A stretch of DNA of 64,000 nt from Deltaproteobacteria bacterium. GTDB taxonomy: Bacteria; Bdellovibrionota; Bdellovibrionia; Bdellovibrionales; Bdellovibrionaceae. Under the pieces are notes generated by a model. It was not told where the DNA came from, did not search any database, and worked only from the letters and a program-made list of their open reading frames with translations. Numbering within the stretch: position 1 is the stretch's first letter; each line of letters opens with the position of its first letter. Of this stretch, positions 19,901 through 28,409 are shown piece after piece. Where the stretch lies: positions 62,001 through 126,000 of the forward strand of contig JAFLCC010000010.1 in NCBI GenBank assembly GCA_017302835.1. Direction: 5' to 3'. The position numbers and the translations under genes are program-made.

Positions 19901-20437
19901 TGGATTTAAATCTTGAATTAATGAAGTCTGGACATCACCTTTAAGCAGTTTATTCACATCCATTAATAAGTCTGAGCTTAAACTAAATTGGTCATTTGAA
20001 ATGTCTCGTAAAGTTCTCCAAGCTTTTGAATAAATTTTTACTTCCTTTTCAGTTAATAACTCTACGGGGTGTCTTTCAGTCTTCAATACCTGATCGACTC
20101 GATCTGAGCCCAATACCAGTGCCCATAATCCCAAATTTTCGTACTGTGAAAACTGTTCTATCACTCTGGTTTTTCCACTGACTTCAGTGAATATCTGCTC
20201 TTTTTTTTCAGCTCTTTCTTGGGCAAGAATTGTTTTGCTGTCTAAATAATAAGACTTACAAGTCACTTCGGCAGCAGGTTTTCTCTGGTTCAATCCAGAA
20301 GTATTGGGCCTTAAAGCTGTACTTGATGGGCCAACGGCTGTTCCTGGAAAAGCATGAATTTGACTACTGATTAATGGTGTTAAAACATGAATCGAAACAA
20401 ACAGAACGCGAGTGGATAATATTTTATAATTTTTCAT
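16964..20437 (-). CDS. Large secreted protein with possible degenerate Fic domain
   Basis: 1157-aa exported protein with an N-terminal signal peptide (about residues 1-29, ending SQIHAF). Residues 130-340 have the layout of a Fic domain: a helix like KAWRTLRDISNDQFSLSSDLL, then LPAGDKVKTQLDKLL, then SELHLGLISLEPLANLNEL (299-317), followed by INRVLIQLGLDPAV as in Fic after the HPFxDGNGRxxR motif. The motif itself reads EPLANLNELT, so the catalytic His, Gly and Arg are absent and any such domain would be inactive for AMP transfer. The remaining 800 residues are alpha-rich and unrecognised. The assignment rests on pattern only. It may be an unrelated helical protein. Confidence 0.55.
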   Translation of the reverse strand: MKNYKILSTRVLFVSIHVLTPLISSQIHAFPGTAVGPSSTALRPNTSGLNQRKPAAEVTCKSYYLDSKTILAQERAEKKEQIFTEVSGKTRVIEQFSQYENLGLWALVLGSDRVDQVLKTERHPVELLTEKEVKIYSKAWRTLRDISNDQFSLSSDLLMDVNKLLKGDVQTSLIQDLNPRLVFENGEVSRFELFKNKMLEQIKKYFSSGKGFRSKSKTMDYSKDSLTEIEFANIKRNIHSINGNIEETTYSAENSRALLASLPAGDKVKTQLDKLLLFANTSLKENNLKSFSEKIDFVSELHLGLISLEPLANLNELTIQMVINRVLIQLGLDPAVNLSVDIKMSVAEVAEQYRNGISDYINYTIKTYEILQEKDSREAYVEREGISLTGKAAGLRVQIYGKYAEKYPRAISYMRTKDRVTPLDGRMIQLGKENRSFIFKDDGFLYEGIVPYTVRNVNGKLQLLPISDYAYKLLGLNGDYSGQKGVRRKITPEHQELLGTNLSAVEDLLNGNKHSADFEIIYDHQVLQANKTGSLFLYPWQLKSLDRAVKIQENPFENPYAVLIPSRGDPIENRKAGRTSFEQNYFKGNRGNKIGDLIGQYEQRDLEYNQLARQVRESRQIPELKKSLILNEISMSRRKLHTAARVILKPFLTRLSDLSRSELKTLRENAQFVQLEDYFAHFSKLRYETFDMAISKLGDEHVFVYRLQSGLKGTFFGFISQVEERRHFLVRLLTLNGLLAPQIREIYTLIKNPPAKNNSSEPVTLSLQVKQKIAELARGNKIAEAIFTEGVLIFTKRSQDVQSMEEFESLFMNHALHAINRGSKLGVSTTADPTYLLSLKTFEQISRLEVEKGLIDLFKEYIKQKTDSTEAAKEWLASLAQREAKKKLDVDYYTLSWIGAFSKDFSIPLDQVIEFVNKVKKNNDKFTKQDDGKIYVLKIPVSEIHANYASGYAAQFEDTTTKGYGPIKSWGMTSKIYKGASKFGVNLAVLSPRSRELYDMMVNHLEPQADFTPYLTFSATSANHTNILGSLTYEPNNKLYQQAIVDLKGLKYDMYSILKSKQVDVFKPVVEDVFNTVLKVAENTKAVDTKKELLTSLEFFLKNHAVQRGGDFVGKWALELWETVKNSQSGYSKLTKSKASTQVSYYQKLLNLEDSTK

Positions 20438-20540
20438 TAAGACAGATTAAAGTAATAAAAAATCCATTTCAACTGTAGAAATTTAGACAGAATGACGATT
20501 AATGCTGTCATCGAACGGCCACCCCTAATTTCCAGGGATT

Positions 20541-20888
20541 TTAGGGCTGCGAAGTTAAAGGTTTTGTATTTACTAGTTCATAAACCAAAGCATGAGCCCA
20601 ACCGTTCGAGCCATCGGGAATGTATTCGTCATAACAAAGCTGAGGAGCTACCGCGAATCCAGTAATCTCCATAAAGACAGAATCATCCACAGTAAAACCT
20701 TCAGGTGCGCACTCTTTAATATTGTACCTATTAATTAAATTTCGATTGCAAGGACATTCCGGGTTTGGTGCCGTACTGTTTAAGGTCGTTCCTCCTGTCC
20801 AAACTTCCTTGAATAGATAGGTTACAGGTTTAGCATGAACAAGGTTACAAAAAAGAATTACCATTGAAACCAGTATCGACTTCTTCAT
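20541..20888 (-). CDS. Small secreted cysteine-containing protein
   Basis: 115-aa protein with a signal peptide (MKKSILVSMVILFCNLVHA) and a good ribosome site AGGTGG before the ATG. The mature part has cysteines in PECPCNRN, KECAPE and QLCYDE, suggesting disulfides. I do not recognise a family. An inverted repeat CCCTAA...TTAGGG (20523-20546) spans its stop codon and could act as a weak terminator, though no T-run follows. Confidence 0.55.
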   Translation of the reverse strand: MKKSILVSMVILFCNLVHAKPVTYLFKEVWTGGTTLNSTAPNPECPCNRNLINRYNIKECAPEGFTVDDSVFMEITGFAVAPQLCYDEYIPDGSNGWAHALVYELVNTKPLTSQP

Positions 20889-20928
20889 AATTTTCCACCT
20901 TTGCAGAAGGTTGTAAATTGTATCGTTA

Positions 20929-20941
20929 GGTAGGACCTACC
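20929..20941. promoter_or_regulatory. 13-bp dyad between divergent genes
   Basis: GGTAGG-A-CCTACC is a perfect 6+1+6 dyad in the 185-bp region between the start at 20888 (minus) and the start at 21074 (plus). Its place suggests an operator acting on one or both genes. The rest of this region is AT-rich with no clear promoter. Confidence 0.3.
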
Positions 20942-21073
20942 ACTAAAACGAGAATATAAATTGAAAATCTGAAAATTTCACCTGTAGATATTTGTACAGT
21001 CATATAAATATTATCAAAAGCGAAAAGTTCTCTCTTTAAAATCTTGGAATGTAACTTGCATTAATCAAAATAC

Positions 21074-22081
21074 GTGATTCCAAAAAGCACGAATTCATTT
21101 AAGTACGTTTTCTTGATTTTAGTTATCTGTTGGATAACTTCACCAGTCTTTGCAATTAATGCGTGTATAATAAATTACGATGCCTCTTTGAAAAGTATTG
21201 TTTCTTCTTTGGTTGGTCTAACAAAAATGGAACGTGCTTTGGAATTTGATGCTAAATTCGTGAGGGAGCTAGGAATCTCTCCAGAAAGTCTGGTACGGCG
21301 TTATCAGATTGAAAATAAAAAATCATCTGAAATCACCAAAAGACTTCGTAATGGTGACTATTCGATTGCGATCATGGCCCCAAATGAATACTTAGAAAGT
21401 ATACTATCACAAGGTATTAAGAATCTACATGAGACTAAATACGGCGGAGGCGTTGAAAATTTAGACATTAGAAAGGGAGTCGAATTATCTTTATCTGGAA
21501 TGACTGAAGAACAGTATTTGGCCTTACCTGATAAGTGGAAGCCGAAGTATGCGATGCTTTGGCCCGCGTTAAATAGCTCATTAGTTAACATCACCTTTTC
21601 CACATGGGGAAAGATCGCCCTTATTCTAAAAGAGAAAAATTTTATTGATCGTTTAACTTGGACGCCCATGGATAGCTTCGATATAGTTAAAGAGTTACAC
21701 TACAAAACACTTAAATCTGGAAAAGCCATTGACCCTGATAAACTGACTTGGTACCAGCAGTTTATCCCATTGAGTCGCATTGATCTTGCAACTTTGTTTG
21801 TGCACGAGTACGACAAAGCGATGCTTCGAAAAAAGTCAGAAAATAAATCTTTTATGCCCAAAAAAATTGAGATTGGATCACTGAATGTTTTCTTTAATCC
21901 TCCAGAGCGAGCCAACCATTTCCTTGAATTTCAAGTTTGGGATGAAATCAATCCTACGGACATTAAAGCAATTGTTTTTTTATCCGACCCTCCCTCTGAA
22001 GAGAATCTTAAGAGACTCAAAGAGCTATCTATTGTCGTCTACGATGGTAGAAGTGGTCAGCGCGTCCTTTGGGAAAAGTAG
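21074..22081 (+). CDS. Exported protein of unknown function
   Basis: 335-aa protein. A GTG start gives a signal peptide (KYVFLILVICWITSPVFA, cleavage near residue 27). The ribosome site is weak, so the start is tentative. The mature sequence is a mixed alpha/beta protein with phrases such as DYSIAIMAPNEYLESIL and FLEFQVWDEINPTDIKAIVFL. The latter looks like an N-terminal nucleophile or phosphoesterase-type strand order, but I cannot assign a family. It is convergent with the phospholipase D gene with only one base between their stop codons, so their transcripts must overlap. Confidence 0.6.
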   Translation: MIPKSTNSFKYVFLILVICWITSPVFAINACIINYDASLKSIVSSLVGLTKMERALEFDAKFVRELGISPESLVRRYQIENKKSSEITKRLRNGDYSIAIMAPNEYLESILSQGIKNLHETKYGGGVENLDIRKGVELSLSGMTEEQYLALPDKWKPKYAMLWPALNSSLVNITFSTWGKIALILKEKNFIDRLTWTPMDSFDIVKELHYKTLKSGKAIDPDKLTWYQQFIPLSRIDLATLFVHEYDKAMLRKKSENKSFMPKKIEIGSLNVFFNPPERANHFLEFQVWDEINPTDIKAIVFLSDPPSEENLKRLKELSIVVYDGRSGQRVLWEK

Positions 22082-22082
22082 T

Positions 22083-23537
22083 TTATAGAAGTGGTTCTTT
22101 TACCTTCATCATTATTTTTTCCCAGAAACCCCTAGGTAATAATATGGTTTCTATTTTGGGTCTCCCATAATATTCTTTGCAGGTTTGAGGCAAATATCTT
22201 AAATTATATTTCTTTTCTCCCTGACTTATTATCTCGACTCCTCTAAAAATTCCATTTTTTAAAGTTCTATCATAAATCACTTTTGCGATTTCAATACTTT
22301 TAAAGAAGACACCGTTTTCTGAATTAAAACTTTTTGAACGATTATCAAAATTATAGGATCCCCAGTAGATACTTTCTTTATCTACTACAATTACTTTTCC
22401 ATGAAACACGTAAAAAAACTCATTCAGATAAACCTCAAATCCACTATTTTCCAATTTTCTTAAATCGAACTTAAACTGCTTAGACACATCCCCCTCGTCT
22501 GACCCTCCAGCTTTATTCGTAAAAATCTTAATAATCACACCTCTGTTTTTTGCACTGATAAGGGCTTCATAAATGTCTTTAGGAAGTAAAACATAGGGGT
22601 TAGAAATAATAATTTCATGTTGAGCTGAAGAGATTAATTCTAGTATTTTTTTATGAATCTTATTGTTTTTCTTTATGAATGAGGATGTGTCATTTACATA
22701 CTCTAGATCTTGAACGGAAACAAAATGATTAAGTTCTTTTGAGTTTTTAATTTGATTTAAAAAACCCTTTTGCTTTAAAATGGCTTCATCATATTTTCTT
22801 CTGACATCATCGGTTAAGTTAACTTTTTCTCCCGTGGACCAAAATTCCGTTTCATTCCATTTCCTTTCAAACTCCTGACGAGCCTCATATTCGGCTGGAC
22901 CTTGAATCAAAATCTCTCTGTCTAAAAATGTCCACGCTTCCCACCTTTCCTTTTTGTCAGACATTTCCTTTTTTCCAAGAAGAAAATAATATTTTGAATA
23001 ATTCGAAGATCCTACGATAGTTCCATGTTTCGTGATAAAAACTTTATCATGTGTCCTCAAATTTAAATAATTAACAAAACCCAAAGGTCCTAGTTTTAAA
23101 AAATATAATAAATTTTTAAAATTGTAAGACAGTGGCCTGTAAGCCCGCAACTCTACACCTTTTTCTCTCATATAGGTCATAAGTTCAGAACTTACTTTCG
23201 AAGAAAAAGCATCGAACCCTATTCTGGGGGCTCCGCCCTTTTCTGCAATTTCAATAGCGGCGGCTAAAAGAGAAAAACCAACAGAATCTTCAGCCAAGGT
23301 AAAGGTCAGTACGTCTAACTGTTTATTTTCCGGATGCAAGGCTAAATCTATTCGACTTTGATAAGACTCTCTTTGCGTAAAAAGAGGCAAAACCATATCC
23401 ACAGAATCGTTCAATGATTGAATTCCCTCTTGATAACTTACTTTTTCTGATGCCCGCAAATTGAGAACAGTTAAGAGAAAAATTAAAATGAAAACTTTTA
23501 GCTGAGAATAAATTATGTGATTTAAAAATTCTTTCAT
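22083..23537 (-). CDS. Exported phospholipase D-family protein
   Basis: 484-aa protein from the ATG at 23537 (preceded by AAGGT); an upstream ATG would add 15 residues before the signal sequence. The N-terminus is a signal peptide or anchor (SQLKVFILIFLLTVLNLRAS). Two PLD repeats are present: the C-terminal one is complete, HGKVIVVDKESIYWGSYN, with HxKx4D and GSxN. The N-terminal one reads HDKVFITKHGTIVGSSN, where the Asp is Lys, so that half-site is altered. Family activities include phospholipid hydrolysis or transfer (cardiolipin-synthase type) and nuclease action. It follows a secreted EEP phosphodiesterase gene on the same strand, 150 bp away. Confidence 0.82.
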   Translation of the reverse strand: MKEFLNHIIYSQLKVFILIFLLTVLNLRASEKVSYQEGIQSLNDSVDMVLPLFTQRESYQSRIDLALHPENKQLDVLTFTLAEDSVGFSLLAAAIEIAEKGGAPRIGFDAFSSKVSSELMTYMREKGVELRAYRPLSYNFKNLLYFLKLGPLGFVNYLNLRTHDKVFITKHGTIVGSSNYSKYYFLLGKKEMSDKKERWEAWTFLDREILIQGPAEYEARQEFERKWNETEFWSTGEKVNLTDDVRRKYDEAILKQKGFLNQIKNSKELNHFVSVQDLEYVNDTSSFIKKNNKIHKKILELISSAQHEIIISNPYVLLPKDIYEALISAKNRGVIIKIFTNKAGGSDEGDVSKQFKFDLRKLENSGFEVYLNEFFYVFHGKVIVVDKESIYWGSYNFDNRSKSFNSENGVFFKSIEIAKVIYDRTLKNGIFRGVEIISQGEKKYNLRYLPQTCKEYYGRPKIETILLPRGFWEKIMMKVKEPLL

Positions 23538-23686
23538 AAGGTTGACCTTATAAAAGTGATTTTTTAAACTAACAACTGTCACTATTTTATCTGTAAATTA
23601 TTCGTATTTAAGATTTTAAATTGTATAAATGATAGTACCTATTTCCGACAGTTGTCATTGAAATTTTTACTCTACCACACAAATTC

Positions 23687-24751
23687 CTAATATTTATTAG
23701 AGTCAGACTTTCTTTCTATATTTAATTTTGCATAAATTGGAAAATGATCAGAAGAACCAAGCAGAGTCTTTGAGTTAAATCGTAGTGGTTTTTCATCTTT
23801 CGTTTGAGATTCTTCCATCTTAATAACCTTCACGGTTTCAGGAACAAATTTCAAACCGTCTTTGATAAGTCCTTTATTAAAAAATAAAACATCTAGAAAA
23901 GCCCAATGCCCTTTATACCAGTGCGTTCCTCTGCAAGTCTGGCAAGCGTCTAAATGAGATATTTTTCCCAGAGGAACCAACTGGTTTTTAAAATATCCAT
24001 CCTCTTCTTCTTCCTTGGCAGTGATATTAAAATCCCCACCCACAATTAAATTTTTATTTGAACTTTTCTCAATGAGCTCTTTTAGAAATAAAAGAGCCTG
24101 TTTCCTTAAGTAGGATGGATTACCTTGTGAAGGGAGATGAACCCCCATAAATCTAACTTTCAATAAGTTTGGTAAGACAACTTCAACGTCTAACAAACCC
24201 CTGGTCTTTCTCACTTTGTCTTGATCTTTTATATTTTGTGCTTGAAAAGGAATGTCATGCAGTTTTGGTTTTTTAGAAAGGGGGTATCGACTGAGAAAAG
24301 CCACATCGATTCCTCTTAGGTCTTTTCCTTCAATTAAAATAACTGTTTTATATTTTGCAGCTTTAAGAAAATCTGAATTGAGCCTCTTTAAGATTTTAAT
24401 ATTTTCTACTTCTGTTAAAAACAAATTATCTGGCCCTCTTCCCTCATCAACGCTGAGAATAACTTTGGCAATATTTTCTAATTTTGCATTCAGAACTTTA
24501 TCATTCCAATCGAGTGAAAAACATTCTTTTCGATAAAAATAAGAAGCTATCTTTTTACATTTTTCCTTATGTTTACTATTGTTTTTAACCTCCTTGGGAA
24601 GGAAAGTTTCATCATCTTTTCCCACATCATGGATATTATCGAATAAATTTTCTACATTATAAGTCATTACCGAAACTTCAATGTTTTCAACCTCTGCATT
24701 TAGCAGGTAAGGAGTAACGAGAAACAAAACCATTATAAATTTTTTAAACAA
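23687..24751 (-). CDS. Secreted endonuclease/exonuclease/phosphatase family protein
   Basis: 354-aa protein with a signal peptide (MFKKFIMVLFLVTPYLLNA). The EEP fold markers occur in order: VMTYNVENLFD, LTEVEN (metal-binding Glu), GVHLPSQ, GGDFNI and the C-terminal SSDHFPI. These are the metal and catalytic residues of DNase I-like phosphodiesterases. The family includes nucleases, sphingomyelinases and inositol phosphatases, so the substrate is open. Export suggests it digests nucleic acid or lipid outside the cytoplasm, fitting a scavenging or predatory life. It ends 150 bp before the PLD gene and begins 17 bp after the RluA-type gene. Confidence 0.85.
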   Translation of the reverse strand: MFKKFIMVLFLVTPYLLNAEVENIEVSVMTYNVENLFDNIHDVGKDDETFLPKEVKNNSKHKEKCKKIASYFYRKECFSLDWNDKVLNAKLENIAKVILSVDEGRGPDNLFLTEVENIKILKRLNSDFLKAAKYKTVILIEGKDLRGIDVAFLSRYPLSKKPKLHDIPFQAQNIKDQDKVRKTRGLLDVEVVLPNLLKVRFMGVHLPSQGNPSYLRKQALLFLKELIEKSSNKNLIVGGDFNITAKEEEEDGYFKNQLVPLGKISHLDACQTCRGTHWYKGHWAFLDVLFFNKGLIKDGLKFVPETVKVIKMEESQTKDEKPLRFNSKTLLGSSDHFPIYAKLNIERKSDSNKY

Positions 24752-24768
24752 AATCCTATCCCCTTCTT

Positions 24769-25749
24769 TTATAATTCTTGCACAGATTCTAAAGTAAATT
24801 TTTGCATTATTTGTGTAAATGGATTTATGAATTCAATGCAACTTGCTTGCAACGATAATCTAGGATTTGAATCTCCTCCATAGAGTTTATCTCCGACAAT
24901 GGGACTTCCTAAGTAGTGTAACTGGGCTCTGATTTGATGTGTCCTTCCTGTTTCTAATTCAATCTTCACCTTATCGTATTTCTTAATTGGATTTAAATTA
25001 AACCGATCTCTCAGGAAAGCGCTTTCCAGTTCACTGACTTCTAAAATATTTAACTCGCAAATTTTTGCATTTTCTTCCTTTTGAGAGATTATCACCTTAG
25101 GTGCTCTTTTAGAATTCCTCATCCAATGGACTTGCTTTCCTAAAGGCAATTGAGAATTTAAAACAATGGCTTCGTATTGTTTACGAATTTTCCTCTGTTG
25201 AAAGATTCGATGAAACTCCTCTTGGGCTCTTCGTGTTTTTGCGAGAATCAGTAACCCTTGAGTTTCGACATCTAACCGATGGACTGAAAAATAGCTTTGC
25301 CCGTTAAGTTTTTCTAACTGAACAAGAATATTTTCTGTAGCATTATCCAAACAGGGATGTATGGGTACACCTGCTGGTTTATCCAAAACAAGAAATTGAT
25401 CTTCTTCATAAATGATTCTTTGTTCAAGATTTTCCCATAAATAAAAATATCTTCGCGGACAAAAATGGAACCTTAAAAGACTGTTGGCACTCATTTTTTC
25501 AGTTCTCCATTTATCTGAAACCATTCGGACGTCTTGACAATAAACAGCCCCAAATTGAATCAAACTACTTAGATCAAAAAATCCATTGGCGATTAAATCC
25601 TGGTGATCTCCTGATGCCAAGACCTGAGTAAATGCTCTCTCTGCAAGGCTTTTTATTGAATTTTCCCAAAGCACTTCCAAAGAGATCTCATTCTGGGTTA
25701 CAAAATGCAGTACCGTTTGATGATGTCCAGAAAATTTATATTTATGCAT
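24769..25749 (-). CDS. RluA-family pseudouridine synthase
   Basis: 326-aa protein with catalytic motif HRLDVETQGLLILAKT (Asp of HRLD is the nucleophile in the family) and the downstream ETGRTHQIRAQLHYLGSPIVGD block. The region before it (about residues 30-95) resembles a degenerate S4-like RNA-binding domain. It converts uridine to pseudouridine in rRNA or tRNA; which site cannot be told from sequence. It is divergent from dedA, across a 164-bp region with two dyads. Confidence 0.88.
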   Translation of the reverse strand: MHKYKFSGHHQTVLHFVTQNEISLEVLWENSIKSLAERAFTQVLASGDHQDLIANGFFDLSSLIQFGAVYCQDVRMVSDKWRTEKMSANSLLRFHFCPRRYFYLWENLEQRIIYEEDQFLVLDKPAGVPIHPCLDNATENILVQLEKLNGQSYFSVHRLDVETQGLLILAKTRRAQEEFHRIFQQRKIRKQYEAIVLNSQLPLGKQVHWMRNSKRAPKVIISQKEENAKICELNILEVSELESAFLRDRFNLNPIKKYDKVKIELETGRTHQIRAQLHYLGSPIVGDKLYGGDSNPRLSLQASCIEFINPFTQIMQKFTLESVQEL

Positions 25750-25812
25750 AGAGAAATTTCAGGCTTTTTTAATACTTTTCGCAATACCTTTCATGTACAA
25801 TATGCGAACAAC

Positions 25813-25863
25813 TATACCAATTCTTATTGGTATAACAGGTCTCGGCATTAAGTTAAACTTAAT
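25813..25863. promoter_or_regulatory. Two inverted repeats in the dedA upstream region
   Basis: The first is TATACCAAT-TCTT-ATTGGTATA (25813-25834), perfect 9-bp arms with a 4-base loop. The second, about 15 bp on, is ATTAAGT-TAA-ACTTAAT (about 25847-25863). They lie between the divergent rluA-like (start 25749) and dedA (start 25914) genes, so they may be operators or a leader hairpin. No T-run follows the first, so a terminator is unlikely. Confidence 0.4.
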
Positions 25864-25913
25864 TAAGATACCTAAAACTGTTTTCATTTTTATTCTTTCT
25901 AGGAGTTGTTTTT

Positions 25914-26594
25914 TTGGAGAATTTGTTTAATCACGAAATATTTCAATGGTTTGCTCAATTTGCCTTTGAACCAAATAAAGTTTATCTTGGTGTTTGTTTC
26001 ATGATGCTTGCCTCTGCCTTAGGGCTACCTCTGCCTGAAGAAATCACTTTGGTAAGTGTTGGTTTTTTAGCCTTTATGGGTTCGAGACCTGATTTGTTTC
26101 CTCCCCCTTACCCAAGTGCCCCTGTTGTGAATGTTCACGAAGCCGCCTTTATCTCTTTTCTTGCCGTCTTTGGCAGTGACTTTCTTATTTATTTTATCGG
26201 CAGAAAATGGGGTCGAAAAATATTACATCATCAACGAATGAAAAAGATATTATCCGAGACCGTCCTTGCAAAGGTTGAGTCCTGGACTAAAAAATATGGC
26301 AATTTTGCCGTTTTTGTTTTTAGATTTACCCCTGGTATCAGATTTCCAGGTCATTTAGCCAGTGGCATGTTAAAATTTTCAGCTTGGAAGTTTGCACTTG
26401 TGGACGGATTTGCAGCTTTAGTCAGTGTTCCTACGCAAATTTATTTAATTGCAACCTATGGAAAAGAAATACTATCTGTCATCCATAAATTTAAAATCTT
26501 TCTGTTTATTAGCATTCTTCTGGTCATAGTTTATTTTATTATAAAAAAACTAAAAGAAAAATATCATAGCAAACAATTGGAGAAGCCGACTTGA
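25914..26594 (+). CDS. DedA-family membrane protein
   Basis: 226-aa integral membrane protein of the DedA/SNARE-associated family, now linked to undecaprenyl-phosphate or phospholipid flipping. Typical signs are LGLPLPEEITLVSVGFLA near the N-terminus, GSDFLIYFIGRKWGRKI, and FRFTPGIRFPGHLASGMLKF. About five membrane segments are evident. The start is TTG, eight bases after AGGAG (25901-25905). Its stop overlaps the next gene's start (TTGA), so the two are coupled. Confidence 0.88.
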   Translation: MENLFNHEIFQWFAQFAFEPNKVYLGVCFMMLASALGLPLPEEITLVSVGFLAFMGSRPDLFPPPYPSAPVVNVHEAAFISFLAVFGSDFLIYFIGRKWGRKILHHQRMKKILSETVLAKVESWTKKYGNFAVFVFRFTPGIRFPGHLASGMLKFSAWKFALVDGFAALVSVPTQIYLIATYGKEILSVIHKFKIFLFISILLVIVYFIIKKLKEKYHSKQLEKPT

Positions 26595-27277
26595 CCTTTA
26601 ACCATGAAGATCACTTGCTTGTTGCCATCGATTACTTTATTGATTTTGCAAACAATGTTTTTTTGTTAGGCTATGATCTGAGAATCGATGCTTATTCCTA
26701 TTGCCGGTTTCCACGGCATTTCTATTTTGAATCCATAGAGTTTAACACCATCCTGCGAGTTCAAAAAAACAGAATTGAAAGTAATATGGAAACCATGCCT
26801 CATTCTCTTGATGAAAATTATTTTTATTTAGTTAGCTCCATTTCTCCAGATGATTTAAACCCCATTGAAAAGATTTATTATACTCATTATCAGAAAAAAA
26901 AATCAGAACTTCTCACTGATGAAAACCCAAATCCAAACCGCCTTTGGATTCAAACAGGTACGGTTAAAAAAGTAACTGAAGTGGTTTCTCTGCTTGGGAA
27001 ATGCCTGGATCTAAAAATTATATGCACTTCCAATCTCCATTCTCCGGCAACCCCAACCTTAATTCCCAAAGCTGATTTTGAAATCACTGCCAGAACTCAA
27101 GAATTCGATTTTCAAGTTGAGGATTCAATTATTTTTCTAATTAAAAAAAATATCTCTTCACAGGGAATGACTCTAACATTATTGGGTGTAAAACCAAAAA
27201 AAGAATCAGCAAGTTACTTGAACTCTACTTTTCTAGATAAAAAAAATGACCAAATCAAGTGGATCGACTACCGATAA
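26591..27277 (+). CDS. Unknown cytoplasmic protein coupled to DedA
   Basis: 228-aa protein with TTG start overlapping the dedA stop by 4 bp and a GGAGAAG ribosome site 8 bases upstream. No signal peptide or membrane segments. It begins like a pterin/dihydropteridine-type or small-domain protein (EDHLLVAIDYFIDFANNVF) but I cannot place it in a family. The predicted fold is mixed alpha/beta. It may be a lineage-specific partner of the DedA protein. Its 3' end is 4 bp from the end of the convergent gene at 27282. Confidence 0.6.
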   Translation: MTFNHEDHLLVAIDYFIDFANNVFLLGYDLRIDAYSYCRFPRHFYFESIEFNTILRVQKNRIESNMETMPHSLDENYFYLVSSISPDDLNPIEKIYYTHYQKKKSELLTDENPNPNRLWIQTGTVKKVTEVVSLLGKCLDLKIICTSNLHSPATPTLIPKADFEITARTQEFDFQVEDSIIFLIKKNISSQGMTLTLLGVKPKKESASYLNSTFLDKKNDQIKWIDYR

Positions 27278-27281
27278 AGTA

Positions 27282-28316
27282 TTAGCTTGCTTTCTTAATG
27301 AAGTGTTTCGAATTCAATTCAGTGCAAACATGTAAACTAACTGAGTGTTGATGATCATGAAAATTATTTTCCGGCCAAAATATTTTCTCATAACCTTCCT
27401 GTATACCAAATATTTCTTCTCGTATTTTAAATAAGAGCCCTGCTTCTGACCCCAACAACCAGTCCATTTGAACCAAATACAATGCCTCTTCGAGCTCCTT
27501 TGGTTTTAAGGAAGACGTAAATTTCTCTGGCAAGTGATCTATCAAATGACAGGCATTATGAGAGTATTGATGGAATCCCCTATTCAATGGCTCAAACAAG
27601 AGTTTTTCAATTTTGATATCACTGCTGCTACCAGAAATAAAAGGAACGAATATTTTTTTAAAGTGATGGTACATGAGAGCATCGTTAACAATATATTCGG
27701 CCTTTGGAAGGTAATCAGTGATAGAATCCATCTTTAGGCCCTCATGACTAGAATCTTCTACATAAGAATTAAAATCGAAAGCAACCAAGGATCTGATATT
27801 CCACAAAAAGGAATATAAAAATAATAGTTTTTGCTGAAACTCTGGAGAAAAATGAACAGAAAAATTAAACAACAAGGGCTTTCTGAGACTTGATTCTAGA
27901 TAATCAATCAAATCGTTAACTAAAAAAAGGTCCTTTAAATTGATACTCTCTTTTTTTAGAACCTGATTTAAACAGTGTTCAATTTTTTTCTCAAAATCAT
28001 TTAACAATTCATCGTTGATGGAATTTGATTGCTCTGATAAGGCAATGACTCTTTTTCTGGAGCGCCCATACATCTCGTAGGATGGCTCTAATTGACGCCA
28101 AACATCCACCGAATTTTCCAATTCAAACAAATGACCCTTACCCAAGCTTTTGTTTAAATTATAAAAGCTAAGGAATGCCAAAACATCCGTGAAATACTTT
28201 AAAGGCTTTTGGTGTTTGTGATTATGGATATTTTCTTTTTGCAGCTCAAAGGAATAGGGTTTTAGATGTGGTCCTTTTTCTAATTTTAAATCGAATTCAA
28301 AAACTTTATTTGCCAT
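27282..28316 (-). CDS. Unknown protein, histidine-rich in places
   Basis: 344-aa protein without signal peptide or membrane segment. It is mostly alpha-helical in appearance, with basic and histidine-bearing stretches (ENIHNHKHQKPLKYF near the N-terminus, FHDHQHSVSLHVC near the C-terminus, GFHQYSHNACHLIDH in the middle). The histidines might bind metal, but no known motif is recognised. It is transcribed alone, divergent from tatD. Confidence 0.55.
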   Translation of the reverse strand: MANKVFEFDLKLEKGPHLKPYSFELQKENIHNHKHQKPLKYFTDVLAFLSFYNLNKSLGKGHLFELENSVDVWRQLEPSYEMYGRSRKRVIALSEQSNSINDELLNDFEKKIEHCLNQVLKKESINLKDLFLVNDLIDYLESSLRKPLLFNFSVHFSPEFQQKLLFLYSFLWNIRSLVAFDFNSYVEDSSHEGLKMDSITDYLPKAEYIVNDALMYHHFKKIFVPFISGSSSDIKIEKLLFEPLNRGFHQYSHNACHLIDHLPEKFTSSLKPKELEEALYLVQMDWLLGSEAGLLFKIREEIFGIQEGYEKIFWPENNFHDHQHSVSLHVCTELNSKHFIKKAS

Positions 28317-28409
28317 TTTTTTATCTCCCTAATGCCTAATGAGTGATAACAGATAAGCGATTATAGATTTCTATCGACAAATTTAGCATTCCTATGAGAC
28401 TAGTTTTAT

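Noticed and set aside
23571-23665. ACAACTGTC / GACAGTTGT inverted pair about 80 bp apart upstream of the PLD gene
   Set aside because: Arms are short and far apart in AT-rich DNA; chance match is likely.
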